A DNA stretch of 64,000 nt from Emcibacter sp. (GCF_963675455.1 NZ_OY776217.1:3520001-3584000); one strand, 5' to 3'. Positions 51,236-60,746 are shown, numbered from the stretch's first letter. Numbers and translations are program-made. Notes: generated from the sequence alone by a model not told the origin.

Positions 51236-53848
51236 TTATTTCTTGAATAACAGGTTTTCCATCGGCCGGATCAACGCCGGCAGGATGGTCAATGTGGCAA
51301 CACCGGCCAAAACCAGGATGGCGGAAATGAAAGTTCCGACCGTCTGGTAGGGCACCAGAGGCGCCGCCAGCAGCGGCATAAAGCCGATACCCACCACAAT
51401 CACGTTGCGGGTGATGGCCCGGGCCGGTTCGCCGAACACCGCGGTGGCCGTACTCTTCCAGTCCGGATAATCTTTTCTCATCTCCCGGGCGCGAGCCAGG
51501 AAGTGAATGGCATAGTCCACTGCCAGACCAAGGCTGAGAGAGGAGAGAACCGCTACCGGCATATCATAATCCTTGCCGATCAGGCCGATAATGCCATAAA
51601 TCATACCGATGGTGAAGGTGAGCGGCACCATGGCCAGCGCACCCCACAGGAAACTGCGGAACAGGAAGATCATCATCACCAGCACAATCAGGAAGCTGCC
51701 GATGAAAGCTTCTGCCATACCGCTGACCATTTTGTCCTGCCAGATCATGTTGATATAGGTAAGGCCGAACCATTGCGGTTTGATGTCCATCGGTGCGGGA
51801 TGGGCGACAAAATATTCGTCAACCATGGCCACAAGGCGAGACATATCAATATTGTCGCCACTTTTCAGCTGCAGCCACAAGGTCGCCTTTTTATAATCCG
51901 GCGTGACAAAATGCCAAAGATCCTGCGGCCGGTGACCGCCCTGGAAAGTGATCAGGGTCTGGGCGACCGCCGCAGCGCTGTCGGGAATGCGATAGGCTTC
52001 CGGATCGCCGGCAAACAGTTCCCGGTGCACAGTTTTCACCGCATCGGTCACCGCACTGCTTTTGCCGACCATGCCGCTTTCCACCAGATAGTCCTGGAGA
52101 CGGCTCATATAGTTGAGCACATCCGGGTTTTTGAACACTTCGCCTTCGTTTCTCAGGCCCTCAACAAAGGTGAGCGCATCATCCCAGGCGTCCCATTCCT
52201 CGTCAGGAACATTGTCCATTTCGGTTTCAATCTTTTCCGACAGGGCGAAAATCAGGGTCGGCTTGTCACCGGCGTCTGCCACCAGGGCATCCACCTGTGG
52301 CGCCAGCCACTGCAGGGGTTTCATCGCGCTGGACGACAGGCGCTCTTTCAGACCGGATGCATAGCTTTCAAGGCTCTGGTCAACCTGCGGGCTTTCCAGC
52401 TTGAGATAAGCCATATAGGTACCGGAGAAGCGGGCGTTGAGTTCCTTGTCGGCGATCCGGATTTCATGATCCGGTGCAAACCATTTTACCGGGTTGTCAT
52501 TGATCACGATATGGTTGATGCCGTACCAGGCGACAAAACCGAGCAGGAAAACCCCTGCGATAATCAATTTGTTATAATTGAAGGTCCAGCGCCCCATCAC
52601 CGTCAGGAAACGGGCCATCGGGGCACGATCATCAGCTTCCTTGTGGTCCATACCGAAATCGGTAAAGCTTTCCTCTTTCATCAGCATGATATAGGCCGGG
52701 ATCAGGGTCACGGTGAAGAACCAGGCGAGGATCACACCGATGGACACAAAAATTCCGAACACCTGCACCGGTGGAATGGGGGTGAAGGCCAGCGAGGCAA
52801 AACCGACCGCCGTGGTCAGGGTGGTATACAGCATCGGTTTGCTGAGTTCGTCCATCACATGGCGGATGGTGGTCAACCGGTCCTTGTATTTTGGATAACG
52901 GTCATAAAAGTCCGACAGGATATGAATGGCGTCCAGCACCGCAATCGGCATGATAAAGATGGGAATCATGCTGCTCATGATGTGCACCGTATTACCGGTA
53001 ATCACCAGCAGGCCCATGGTCACGATCACCGATGCCATAGCTACAATCATCGGTGATATGACAAGATTAAGTTTCTTGAAGAAATACCACAGCAGCAGGA
53101 ACACCAGAAGCATGGCCATAGGGGCGGAAATAGCCATCTGCTTGAACATTTCCACACCAAACACATCCTGGGCCACCGGCATACCAGTGATGTGATATTC
53201 GTCACTGGAATCATACTGTGCGATATGTTCGCGCAGCTTTTCCACCACATTGTAGCTGATATTTTTGGCGGTAATGGGCAGGTAAATGGCCACAGCCTTG
53301 CCGTCGTCGGACACAATGGTACCGTTGAGCATCGGCAGGTTACGGGCCTTGTTACGGATCTCCAGCGCCTCCTCGTCAGAGGCCGGAGGTTTGTTCATCA
53401 GCCATTCAAAACGGACCGACCCGACGCCGCCGGGTTCAATATTGTCCACCGTCGACGGCGCCATCACATCTGCGGCGATCACACCCTGGCTATTTCCGTC
53501 CTTGTCGGTCCACTGGATATTCTTGGCAAACAGGGTCAGGTCATGGATGTCCGCAAGGGAGCCCTTGTTAAAGACGCCCTGGGGATGAGTCTTGTTGACC
53601 ACCCCGACCACGACCATATCATAAAGGGAGAATTCCTTTTTCTGGGCATTATGAAAAACCCTTACCGGTTCGTCCGCAGACAGCATATTTTCCGGGTCCG
53701 TATCAATTTTCAACGGACTCAACATGCCGAAAGAAGAAGGCCAGAAGGTGGGCAGCACCACCAACACGATCATCAGGGCGCTGACAAGGCCCGTCAGCCA
53801 GAAGAAGGTTTTCGGTGTCTTGCTGGCCTTTTCCGAAAGGGCAATCAT
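51236..53848 (-). CDS. MMPL/RND-superfamily lipid-type exporter
   Basis: 870 residues. Two repeats, each with one helix, a periplasmic domain and a group of five or more helices; the RND-type central helices read IFIMPIAVLDAIHILSDFYDRY in the first half and AVLSSLSLGLAVDYAIHFLARAREM in the second, both with the Asp expected of proton-coupled members. Half the length of no AcrB pump, and without an adaptor gene: it is closer to HpnN/MmpL-type exporters of hopanoids or lipids. First gene of a three-gene operon with the LolA-like protein and barrel. Confidence 0.9.
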   Translation of the reverse strand: MIALSEKASKTPKTFFWLTGLVSALMIVLVVLPTFWPSSFGMLSPLKIDTDPENMLSADEPVRVFHNAQKKEFSLYDMVVVGVVNKTHPQGVFNKGSLADIHDLTLFAKNIQWTDKDGNSQGVIAADVMAPSTVDNIEPGGVGSVRFEWLMNKPPASDEEALEIRNKARNLPMLNGTIVSDDGKAVAIYLPITAKNISYNVVEKLREHIAQYDSSDEYHITGMPVAQDVFGVEMFKQMAISAPMAMLLVFLLLWYFFKKLNLVISPMIVAMASVIVTMGLLVITGNTVHIMSSMIPIFIMPIAVLDAIHILSDFYDRYPKYKDRLTTIRHVMDELSKPMLYTTLTTAVGFASLAFTPIPPVQVFGIFVSIGVILAWFFTVTLIPAYIMLMKEESFTDFGMDHKEADDRAPMARFLTVMGRWTFNYNKLIIAGVFLLGFVAWYGINHIVINDNPVKWFAPDHEIRIADKELNARFSGTYMAYLKLESPQVDQSLESYASGLKERLSSSAMKPLQWLAPQVDALVADAGDKPTLIFALSEKIETEMDNVPDEEWDAWDDALTFVEGLRNEGEVFKNPDVLNYMSRLQDYLVESGMVGKSSAVTDAVKTVHRELFAGDPEAYRIPDSAAAVAQTLITFQGGHRPQDLWHFVTPDYKKATLWLQLKSGDNIDMSRLVAMVDEYFVAHPAPMDIKPQWFGLTYINMIWQDKMVSGMAEAFIGSFLIVLVMMIFLFRSFLWGALAMVPLTFTIGMIYGIIGLIGKDYDMPVAVLSSLSLGLAVDYAIHFLARAREMRKDYPDWKSTATAVFGEPARAITRNVIVVGIGFMPLLAAPLVPYQTVGTFISAILVLAGVATLTILPALIRPMENLLFKK

Positions 53849-53904
53849 GGATCTCTCCCAAAATCTTGCTTGTTATTATTGGTGTCTTTTGCGTACGGGT
53901 CGGC

Positions 53905-54108
53905 TCAGTTAAACGCCTGCCCCGGTTTTACACCCAGTTTCTTCAGAATGATCGCCAGGGGACAAAAGCCCGTAAAAGAGGCCTGGAACATATTCAGGCC
54001 GACAAATATCGGCAGGGCGATCCAATATGGATGTACATAGTGCGCCAAGGCAACACCCACGAGAACCATAATACCGGCAAAAGCCATTACTACACGATCG
54101 ATAGACAT
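53905..54108 (-). CDS. DUF2892 family inner-membrane protein
   Basis: 67 residues. Two hydrophobic helices flank the hallmark FTGFCPLAIILKKLGVKPG (Cys-Pro motif) of the DUF2892/YgaP-membrane-domain family, which is often linked to rhodaneses and sulfide oxidation. It is divergent from the sulfide:quinone oxidoreductase gene and preceded by a perfect FNR-type box, so the two probably respond together. Exact function unknown. Confidence 0.88.
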   Translation of the reverse strand: MSIDRVVMAFAGIMVLVGVALAHYVHPYWIALPIFVGLNMFQASFTGFCPLAIILKKLGVKPGQAFN

Positions 54109-54166
54109 GGTAATTCTCCTAAAATCCTTCTATAATTCTCTATAACCTACAAAAACTTCGGGGAAT

Positions 54167-54180
54167 TTGATCCCGATCAA
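54167..54180. promoter_or_regulatory. Perfect FNR/CRP-type box (DUF2892 side)
   Basis: TTGAT-CCCG-ATCAA is a full match to the FNR/FixK/DNR palindrome TTGAT-N4-ATCAA. Its centre is about 65 bases before the DUF2892 start, which would allow a class II (-41.5) promoter with a leader of about 24 bases. Confidence 0.8.
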
Positions 54181-54265
54181 TTCACAAAAGAAAACTGTAA
54201 ATAACAATCTGGGTACTGGTGAGTTCAAAGTCAAGTGTACGCGTTTTTTAACGTTTTGGGTACCG

Positions 54266-54279
54266 TTGACATGCATCAA
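54266..54279. promoter_or_regulatory. Near-perfect FNR/CRP-type box (sqr side)
   Basis: TTGAC-ATGC-ATCAA differs from the FNR consensus by one base. About 30 bases downstream TAATAT (54307-54312) is a plausible -10, placing the box near -41 to -46 of an sqr transcript, the activating position. Low-oxygen induction is inferred. Confidence 0.72.
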
Positions 54280-54386
54280 AGTAATCGCGCCAGTCTATGT
54301 TAAGAGTAATATATATATAACAGCTGTTTTGTGTTATTAGCTTAAGAACCTAAATCCAGGGAAGGCAAAGTCAAAAGGAAAATACA

Positions 54387-55658
54387 ATGGCAAAAGTACT
54401 AATCATCGGCGCAGGGCTCGGCGGCATGCCGGCTGCTTATGAAATCAGGGAAGAGCTGGACAAAAGTCATGAAGTAATCATGATCAATGAAAGCCCGCAG
54501 TTCAGGTTCGTCCCGTCCAATCCCTGGATTGCTGTGGGCTGGCGGCAGGCAGACGAGGTTGCCTTTGACGCCGAGCCTTATCTGGCAAAAAAGAATATCG
54601 GATTTATCGCCGAGCGCGTCACCAAAATCGACCCGGACGCCAAACAGGTCACTCTCGCCTCCGGCGACAATCTGGATTATGATTATCTTGTCATCACCAC
54701 CGGCCCGAAACTGGCCTGGGGGAATATCCCCGGTGCCGGCCCGGAAGGATTCACCCAGTCCGTCTGCACCCTGCCCCACGCCGAAAAGGCCTATGAGGAT
54801 TTCAAGAAACTGGTGGAAAACCCCGGTCCGGTCATTGTCGGGGCCTTTCAGGGCGCCAGCTGTTTCGGCCCGGCCTATGAATATGCCCTGATCCTGGACA
54901 AGGCGCTGAAAGATCACAAAATCCGCCACAAAGTGCCGATGACCTATGTAACCAGCGAACCCTACATCGGGCACCTTGGTCTCGGTGGTGTCGGCGATTC
55001 AAAGGCTATGCTGGAAAGTGAACTGCGCTCCAAGGACATAAAATGGATCTGCAATGCCAGCGTCAAGGAAGTGAAAGACGGCACTTTCATGGTCGATGAA
55101 TACAACCAGAACAAGGAAGTGGTGCGTTCCCATGAGGTGCCTTTCCATCACGCCATGATGATCCCGCCATTCTCAGGCGTGGATGCGGTCGCCTCGGTTG
55201 AGGGACTTTGCAATCCCAAGGGTTTTGTCCTGATCGATAAATACCAGCGCAATCCCAAATGGTCGAATATCTATTCCGCCGGGGTCTGTGTCGCCATTCC
55301 GCCGGTAGAAGATACGCCAGTACCGACCGGCACACCAAAAACCGGTTATATGATTGAATCCATGGTGACGGCCATCGCCCACAATATTGCGGCCGACCTC
55401 GCCGGCAAGAAACCCTATGCAAAAGCCACCTGGAATGCCATCTGTCTGGCAGATATGGGCGATTCCGGCATTGCCTTTGTCGCCATGCCGCAGATTCCGC
55501 CCCGCAATGTGACCTGGTTCAAAAAAGGGAAATGGGTCCATCTGGCTAAAATCGGTTTCGAGAAATATTTCATCAACAAGATGAAAAAAGGCACCAGCGA
55601 ACCGATCTATGAAAAATATATCCTCAAGATGTTCGGCATCGAAAAACTGGAAGACTGA
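54387..55658 (+). CDS. sqr: Sulfide:quinone oxidoreductase
   Basis: 423 residues. An FAD-binding start (VLIIGAGLGGMPAAYEI) and the three cysteines needed by type I SQR at C127 (SVCTLPHA), C159 (GASCFGPAYE) and C353 (NAICLADMGDSG), the same numbering I recall for Rhodobacter SQR. FSGVD and TGYMIESM loops and an amphipathic C-terminus (KIGFEKYFINKMKKG) fit membrane binding and quinone reduction. It oxidises sulfide to sulfane sulfur, feeding electrons to the respiratory chain. Divergent from the DUF2892 gene, with an FNR-type box upstream. Confidence 0.95.
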   Translation: MAKVLIIGAGLGGMPAAYEIREELDKSHEVIMINESPQFRFVPSNPWIAVGWRQADEVAFDAEPYLAKKNIGFIAERVTKIDPDAKQVTLASGDNLDYDYLVITTGPKLAWGNIPGAGPEGFTQSVCTLPHAEKAYEDFKKLVENPGPVIVGAFQGASCFGPAYEYALILDKALKDHKIRHKVPMTYVTSEPYIGHLGLGGVGDSKAMLESELRSKDIKWICNASVKEVKDGTFMVDEYNQNKEVVRSHEVPFHHAMMIPPFSGVDAVASVEGLCNPKGFVLIDKYQRNPKWSNIYSAGVCVAIPPVEDTPVPTGTPKTGYMIESMVTAIAHNIAADLAGKKPYAKATWNAICLADMGDSGIAFVAMPQIPPRNVTWFKKGKWVHLAKIGFEKYFINKMKKGTSEPIYEKYILKMFGIEKLED

Positions 55659-55681
55659 CACCACAGAAATCTGGAAAAGCC

Positions 55682-55711
55682 CCCCGGAGATCACTCTCCG
55701 GGGTTTTCTTT
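55682..55711. terminator. Bidirectional-looking terminator between sqr and alkylsulfatase
   Basis: CCCCGGAGA (55682-55690) pairs with TCTCCGGGG (55695-55703) around a 4-base loop, followed by TTTTCTTTT on the plus strand. It closes the sqr transcript and abuts the stop of the convergent alkylsulfatase gene. Confidence 0.88.
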
Positions 55712-57504
55712 TACCTGATGGTCAGATTTATGGGCGACAGCAGGGGATCGAACAGCCCGAGGATCTCGACAAGGCGTGAAACCTCCCCGTCGACCTGCAA
55801 AAGCCCCTTCTCCACCAGCTGAGCCGCGGATGCCTGTCCGGTCAGAAGCCCGACCAGCACCATGCGCGGCGCCCGGACCGTTACTTCAGCTTCTGCCGGG
55901 ATTACCTCGTGGAATTGGGCAACGGCCCGACGTATTTCCAGCGCATGAGCCTCCCCCGTGTCCGTCGCCACAAAAGCTATGGTCGAGCGAATATCCGCAG
56001 ATTTTTCCGTTGCTAGACGGGGCCCCAGCCCTTCGACCAGCCGCGCAAGCGGCCAGGCCGCAACAATATCCGCGGAGGAAAAATAACCGGCAAACTCCTT
56101 CAGGTGCCCGAGCGGATCAATGTCCCCCTCCAGTTCCTGAGCCGACGTCAGGTACCAGTTGCGCCAGTTGCTGTTCATACTGGCGTACCCCAGACGCCGA
56201 AGAGCAGCAGCTTTCAGCAGCCGGGCTTCCATATCCTCATGATCGTGACGGACAAGATGGGTGGCAAGTTCCGCTGCCCACTGAGCGTCCTCCTGATCAT
56301 AGGCTGCCCAGGCTGCGGCCAGAACCTTGTCCCGGCCGCCCATGAGCGTGATATAACGAGCCGATGCCTGAGTGCGAGGCACCGGGTCCAGATCGACCGG
56401 ATCCCCTTGGAACCATCCTAGATAACCGGTATAGATCTGACGCACTGCATGTTTGACGGTGCCGTAATATTCCCGCAAGTAAGGTTTTGAATTTGCCAGA
56501 TAATCCGGAAAGACAACAGCCTGCGCCAGTTCATCAGGCGTAAGCCCCTTGTTCATATAACGCAGTGTCTGATCGTGAATGAACTGAATGCCGTCACGTG
56601 TTGTCTGCAACACATTTTCGACCTTTTCCCCGCCATAAACCGGCTGTCCGTGTGACGGCACAAGGTAATCCGCCCTGAAGGCGCGCAACCGGTCAATGCT
56701 TTTGTACCACTGCAGGGGGTCGCGGAATTTTGTGCCTCGCAATGTATGGATATTTGGTAACGTCGGCCCCTGTATGGTTTCGCCGGACAGCAGGATATTT
56801 CCCTTCTTCAGATAGACGGAAATCTCGTCCGGAGCTTCGCTCGGCACATGAACCATCTCCAGATCCACACCGGCAATCGTCACTTCCAGATGATCCGCAA
56901 AAACGTCAGTTGGATAGATGAAACCGGAAATACCCCGCGTAATTTCCGGACCGATCCCTTCATTCATACCTGCCCGGTCTTCCGGCGGCAGGCCGATGCC
57001 AAAGCTATAACCACTGCGGATCGCAAGTATGGGGCCGATCGCCCCTCCCTGGTGGATGACATTGCTGACCAGGGTTTCATGGGCAAAGATTCGAACTTTG
57101 CCGGACGCCACGTCCTCCGGCGAAGTGATGGCCTTGACTCCGCCCCAGTGATCGGGATGGAAATGGGTATAAACAACCGCCCGAACCGGTTTGTCGGAAT
57201 ATTTACGCAGCTCCAGCCAGGCCTCTTTGGTTTCACCGGGGTGTGTGCCGGTATCCACGACGATGACACCGTCCTCGCCGACAACCATGATCACATTGCC
57301 AAGACTGTAACCAACCGCCGAAAAGACATTCTCGCCAACCTTGTAGACCTTTTTCTCAAAATGGGCCGTATGGGCGGCCAGTTCTGGATGAATGGAAATT
57401 TCCGGCCTTGTAACATCAGCCGCCTGCGCCGCAAGAGCGGCCGGTAAAAGACCCAGAATACACCAGACTGACACCAAAAGACGGATTGAAATATTGTCGC
57501 GCAT
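55711..57504 (-). CDS. Alkylsulfatase of the SdsA/BDS1 metallo-beta-lactamase family
   Basis: 597 residues with a signal peptide (about 1-28). The zinc-binding motif THFHPDHWGG (H114, H116, D118, H119) and downstream GETIQGPTLPNIHTLRG and DYLVPSHGQPVYGG identify the class III alkylsulfatases. A helical dimerisation domain (about 390-480) and C-terminal SCP2-like domain complete the normal architecture. The enzyme hydrolyses primary alkyl sulfates (SDS-like) to alcohol and sulfate. Divergent from a LysR gene, as sdsA is from sdsB in Pseudomonas. Natural substrate unknown. Confidence 0.93.
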   Translation of the reverse strand: MRDNISIRLLVSVWCILGLLPAALAAQAADVTRPEISIHPELAAHTAHFEKKVYKVGENVFSAVGYSLGNVIMVVGEDGVIVVDTGTHPGETKEAWLELRKYSDKPVRAVVYTHFHPDHWGGVKAITSPEDVASGKVRIFAHETLVSNVIHQGGAIGPILAIRSGYSFGIGLPPEDRAGMNEGIGPEITRGISGFIYPTDVFADHLEVTIAGVDLEMVHVPSEAPDEISVYLKKGNILLSGETIQGPTLPNIHTLRGTKFRDPLQWYKSIDRLRAFRADYLVPSHGQPVYGGEKVENVLQTTRDGIQFIHDQTLRYMNKGLTPDELAQAVVFPDYLANSKPYLREYYGTVKHAVRQIYTGYLGWFQGDPVDLDPVPRTQASARYITLMGGRDKVLAAAWAAYDQEDAQWAAELATHLVRHDHEDMEARLLKAAALRRLGYASMNSNWRNWYLTSAQELEGDIDPLGHLKEFAGYFSSADIVAAWPLARLVEGLGPRLATEKSADIRSTIAFVATDTGEAHALEIRRAVAQFHEVIPAEAEVTVRAPRMVLVGLLTGQASAAQLVEKGLLQVDGEVSRLVEILGLFDPLLSPINLTIR

Positions 57505-57580
57505 GATCTTGCCTTCCCTTTATTCTGTTTCCCGGCTCTTCCTGCGGTTTCCCGGAATGAAAAGAGTTTACGACTCCCTT

Positions 57581-57617
57581 ATTATTCCGTAAAATAATAT
57601 TAATTAGGCATTATAAT
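57581..57617. promoter_or_regulatory. Divergent alkylsulfatase/LysR promoter: inverted repeat and -10 box
   Basis: ATTATT-N6-AATAAT (57581-57598) has the size of a LysR-type operator and lies between the divergent starts. TATAAT (57612-57617) is a likely -10 for the LysR gene, 17 bases before its ATG. The pairing is AT-only, so the operator call is tentative. Confidence 0.45.
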
Positions 57618-57634
57618 AACTTTTTGGAATATAT

Positions 57635-58573
57635 ATGATTGAACTGAGGGATTTGCAGCTGGTCACGGCACTGGCCCGGGAAGGCAGTTTCAACAGGGCC
57701 GCTGAAACCCTGAATATGTCCCAGCCTGCCCTGACCAAAAAGATTGCCCGACTGGAAGACAAGCTCGGCGTCACCCTGTTTCACAGATCAAGACGCGGAA
57801 CCACCCCGACAGTGTTTGGATCGTATCTGCTTGACCAAGGCAAACAGCTTATGGATCAGGGGGAAATCCTGCACCGCCAGATAATGTTGATGGCAAATAT
57901 GGAGCTGGGCGAGCTGCGCCTGGGCGTTGGTCCTGTTGTCGAACAGAACCTGCTGTCCGGGGTCTTGGCCAATTTTCTGTCACGCTTCCCGAAAATTTCG
58001 GTGGATGTCCGGGTCGATTCTGCCGTCAACCTCCTGCATGATCTGAAAGAGGCCCGACTGGACCTTGCGGTTGGCGCCTTTGATCTTGGTGGAGACATCG
58101 ACAATCTGCAGGCCAGTGCTCTTGCTGATCAAGCCATCATATTCGCCGCCCGTCCCGATCACCCCCTGTTCCTGGAGAAGACGCCGGGAACTGGCATCTC
58201 TGTGGCGGAGATGCTGAAATATCCTCTTACCGCCCCCCGGATCCCGGACTATATCCAGGACTGGTTCGCTGCCAAACATACCGGCGCGGATACCCCCCTT
58301 ACCTGGGGCGTGAAATGTGAAAACTACAATGTGCTGCGGGCCGTCGCCAAGGCAACCGACCATGTCACCGGCGGGCCGGTCCACCTGTTTATGGAGGATT
58401 TCGACAAAGGGGAACTCCGCCCTGTTCCGCTGGCGGAGGATGCCATATTGCGAACGGCTGTTCTGACACGACCGGAAGCGCTTCATTCTCCTGCCGTCAC
58501 AATTCTGACAGAGATATTCATGGACGTGGCGGAAAGTCTGGTCGGTAAAATCGACGAACCGGTCTCAGCCTGA
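57635..58573 (+). CDS. LysR-family regulator, probable activator of the alkylsulfatase gene
   Basis: 312 residues. N-terminal winged helix-turn-helix (LQLVTALAREGSFNRAAETLNMSQPALTKKIARLEDKLGVTLFHRS) and a periplasmic-binding-protein-like effector domain beginning near residue 90 (LGELRLGVGPVVEQNLLSGVL). Position, divergent from the alkylsulfatase, matches SdsB of Pseudomonas, which activates sdsA in the presence of alkyl sulfate. Its stop overlaps the convergent patatin gene by 9 bases. Confidence 0.9.
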   Translation: MIELRDLQLVTALAREGSFNRAAETLNMSQPALTKKIARLEDKLGVTLFHRSRRGTTPTVFGSYLLDQGKQLMDQGEILHRQIMLMANMELGELRLGVGPVVEQNLLSGVLANFLSRFPKISVDVRVDSAVNLLHDLKEARLDLAVGAFDLGGDIDNLQASALADQAIIFAARPDHPLFLEKTPGTGISVAEMLKYPLTAPRIPDYIQDWFAAKHTGADTPLTWGVKCENYNVLRAVAKATDHVTGGPVHLFMEDFDKGELRPVPLAEDAILRTAVLTRPEALHSPAVTILTEIFMDVAESLVGKIDEPVSA

Positions 58574-59458
58574 ATGTTTCTCCTGCCGGGAAAGGAATTC
58601 CCTGGTTTCCGTGGCTCCGATTTCGATAATTTCCGCCGCCCGGTCAAAATCCATCGTGCCGCAGATATTACGGCTGATTTCAATGGTGGCATCGGGTGGA
58701 TAAGCCGCGAGCTTCTGCCGTGCGATGGTGCTTTGCATGGTATCAAAGGCCTGGTTGGCCACGCTCAGGGAGCCCAGCTTCTTCTCCCTCTCGTCCTCTT
58801 CTCCGGATTTCAGAAAGGAAATGAATTTGCTGATTTTTTCATGCAACGGAGATTTATTATCGGATTTTGCCGGTTTCTCTTCCTTCCGGTCCCTGTCCTT
58901 GCGACCACCAAGATGAACGGCAATGGTGATATCCGTTTTATCGCGAAAAGTCGGGGCGATGGGAACCGGATTCAGAACCCCGCCGTCTATGAGATGAGCC
59001 TTGCCATGCTTGACCGGGGTAAAAAACAACGGCAATGACATGGACGCGCGAATGGCATCAAACAGCGGTCCGGAACTGAGCCAGACTTCCCGCTCATGGG
59101 TAATATCCGTCGCCACCGCGGTAAAACTGATCGGCAGGTCTTCGATTTTCTGGTCACCGACCAGTTCCACAAGGGTATTGATGATCTTGTCGCCCTTGAT
59201 CAACCCCTCTTTGCCCCAGGATATATCCATCAGCGACAGGATATCCACCTTTGAGATCGCCCTGACCCATTTCTCGAACTCGTCAAGCTTGCCGGCGGCA
59301 AAAACACCCCCGACCAGCGCGCCGATGGAACAGCCGGAGATCGACCTGATGTCATAGCCGGCCTTCTGCAGTTCGTGAATAACCCCGATATGGGCAAGGC
59401 CACGAGCACCGCCACTGCCAAGCACGAGAGAAACTGTTGGTTTTTTCTTTCCGGGCAT
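58565..59458 (-). CDS. Patatin-like phospholipase, RssA-like
   Basis: 297 residues. The oxyanion loop GSGGARGLAHIG, nucleophile motif GCSIG (Ser of GxSxG) and catalytic Asp in DGGVLNPVP give the patatin Ser-Asp dyad. A charged linker (GRKDRDRKEEKPAKSDNKS) separates this from a helical C-terminal region. No signal peptide, so it acts in the cytoplasm, probably on membrane phospholipids. 19 bases after the MgtC-like gene on the same strand, likely co-transcribed. Confidence 0.9.
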   Translation of the reverse strand: MPGKKKPTVSLVLGSGGARGLAHIGVIHELQKAGYDIRSISGCSIGALVGGVFAAGKLDEFEKWVRAISKVDILSLMDISWGKEGLIKGDKIINTLVELVGDQKIEDLPISFTAVATDITHEREVWLSSGPLFDAIRASMSLPLFFTPVKHGKAHLIDGGVLNPVPIAPTFRDKTDITIAVHLGGRKDRDRKEEKPAKSDNKSPLHEKISKFISFLKSGEEDEREKKLGSLSVANQAFDTMQSTIARQKLAAYPPDATIEISRNICGTMDFDRAAEIIEIGATETREFLSRQEKHSG

Positions 59459-59477
59459 AATGGATAATGTCCTGCCG

Positions 59478-60746
59478 TTACCAGACCAGAAGCCAGGTCG
59501 TCAGCAGACCGGCGGCGGCACTGGCAATCAACGGCACACTGACACGAAGGCCTATGTTCCTTCCGCCGATCACGGCGGCCATGGCCCCCTTGACCAGATT
59601 GTTACTGACCGCGGCAATGACAATACCGGTCACGGCAATCTGCGGCGTCAGGTCGAACTGGCTCATGCGCGCCAGAGACAGGGTAATGGCGTCCACATCC
59701 GCCACACCGAAAGCCGCAGCAAGAGCAAGCACACCGGCTTCCCCCACCCAGTCCCGCGTTGCCCGGCCCAGCACCATGACCACCGCCAGCAAAAGCCCGA
59801 AACCGATCGCCGGCCACAGCTCCAGGGGGTTGGTCAGGGCGGTTACCGGACCCGTATTATTGTCGGAATATTTACGCCAGTAATAAAAAGCCGGCAGATA
59901 AGTCAATCCCGCCATAACAAGTGTCGGAAAAAGCAGCGCCTGGAACAGGGACGCATTAAGAATTGTAGCCACCAGGATAATCCGCACATAGGTCGTACCA
60001 CAGGCCAGCAGGATCCCCGTTCCCAGAACCGGCGCCATGGCGGCATTCCGCCGGGTCATGCGGGAAAAATGAAGCGTCACCGCCGTTGATGATGCGAGAC
60101 CGCCAAACAGGCCGGTAAAAACCGCCCCCCTGCGTGCACCACCAATTTTGATGGCAAAATAGCCGGCGAAGGAAATGATCGCAATCAAGACCACCATCCA
60201 CCAGATGGTATAGGGATTCAGCGCCTGCCAGGGTCCATAGCCCCTGTCAGGCAGCACCGGAAGCATCACCACGGAAATCAGCAGAAGCTTGATGCCGGCC
60301 TGAAGCTCCACCGCCTCCAGGGTGCTGACCCATCGGTGAAGCAACGGCTTATGACTGAGAATAAGAACCGTCACCACTGCAATGGACGCCGCAATGCTGA
60401 CCTGCCCCATAGCTGCCAGCACACCGAGAATAAAAGTGAGAAGTCCGGCGACAAGGCTTGTAATCCCGGCGTCATTTCCCCGGTTCAGGTTGACCGCATA
60501 GACAACAGTCAGTACCCCGGCAACGGCAAAAAAGGTCAGGCTGATCACCAGTGAGCCGAATTGTGCTGCAAGCAGGGCGGTGCCGCCGCCCAGGAGCCCG
60601 AGCAGACCGTATGTACGGACCCCTGCAATACGTTCGCCCTCGGCCGCCTCACGTTTTTCCCAGCCGCGCTCGATGCCGATCAGCAGGCCGATGGCCAGAG
60701 CCGCGCCCATATGATAAAAAACCAGCTGTGCCTCGTTCAATGGCAA
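59478..60746 (-). CDS. MgtC/DUF4010 family membrane protein
   Basis: 422 residues. The N-terminal part (about 1-140) is MgtC-like (MGAALAIGLLIGIERGWEKRE, GVRTYGLLGLLGG); the rest is the DUF4010 membrane region (FTGLFGGLASSTAVTLHFSRM, ALAAAFGVADVDAITLSLARM). About eleven hydrophobic helices are expected. The family is widespread but functionally unsettled; links to magnesium or phosphate homeostasis come from MgtC itself. Upstream of the patatin gene and divergent from PPK2. Confidence 0.88.
   Translation of the reverse strand: MPLNEAQLVFYHMGAALAIGLLIGIERGWEKREAAEGERIAGVRTYGLLGLLGGGTALLAAQFGSLVISLTFFAVAGVLTVVYAVNLNRGNDAGITSLVAGLLTFILGVLAAMGQVSIAASIAVVTVLILSHKPLLHRWVSTLEAVELQAGIKLLLISVVMLPVLPDRGYGPWQALNPYTIWWMVVLIAIISFAGYFAIKIGGARRGAVFTGLFGGLASSTAVTLHFSRMTRRNAAMAPVLGTGILLACGTTYVRIILVATILNASLFQALLFPTLVMAGLTYLPAFYYWRKYSDNNTGPVTALTNPLELWPAIGFGLLLAVVMVLGRATRDWVGEAGVLALAAAFGVADVDAITLSLARMSQFDLTPQIAVTGIVIAAVSNNLVKGAMAAVIGGRNIGLRVSVPLIASAAAGLLTTWLLVW

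Noticed and set aside
51503..53056. 517-codon plus-strand ORF
   Set aside because: Antisense to the MMPL permease; His/Gly/Arg-rich with no domain.
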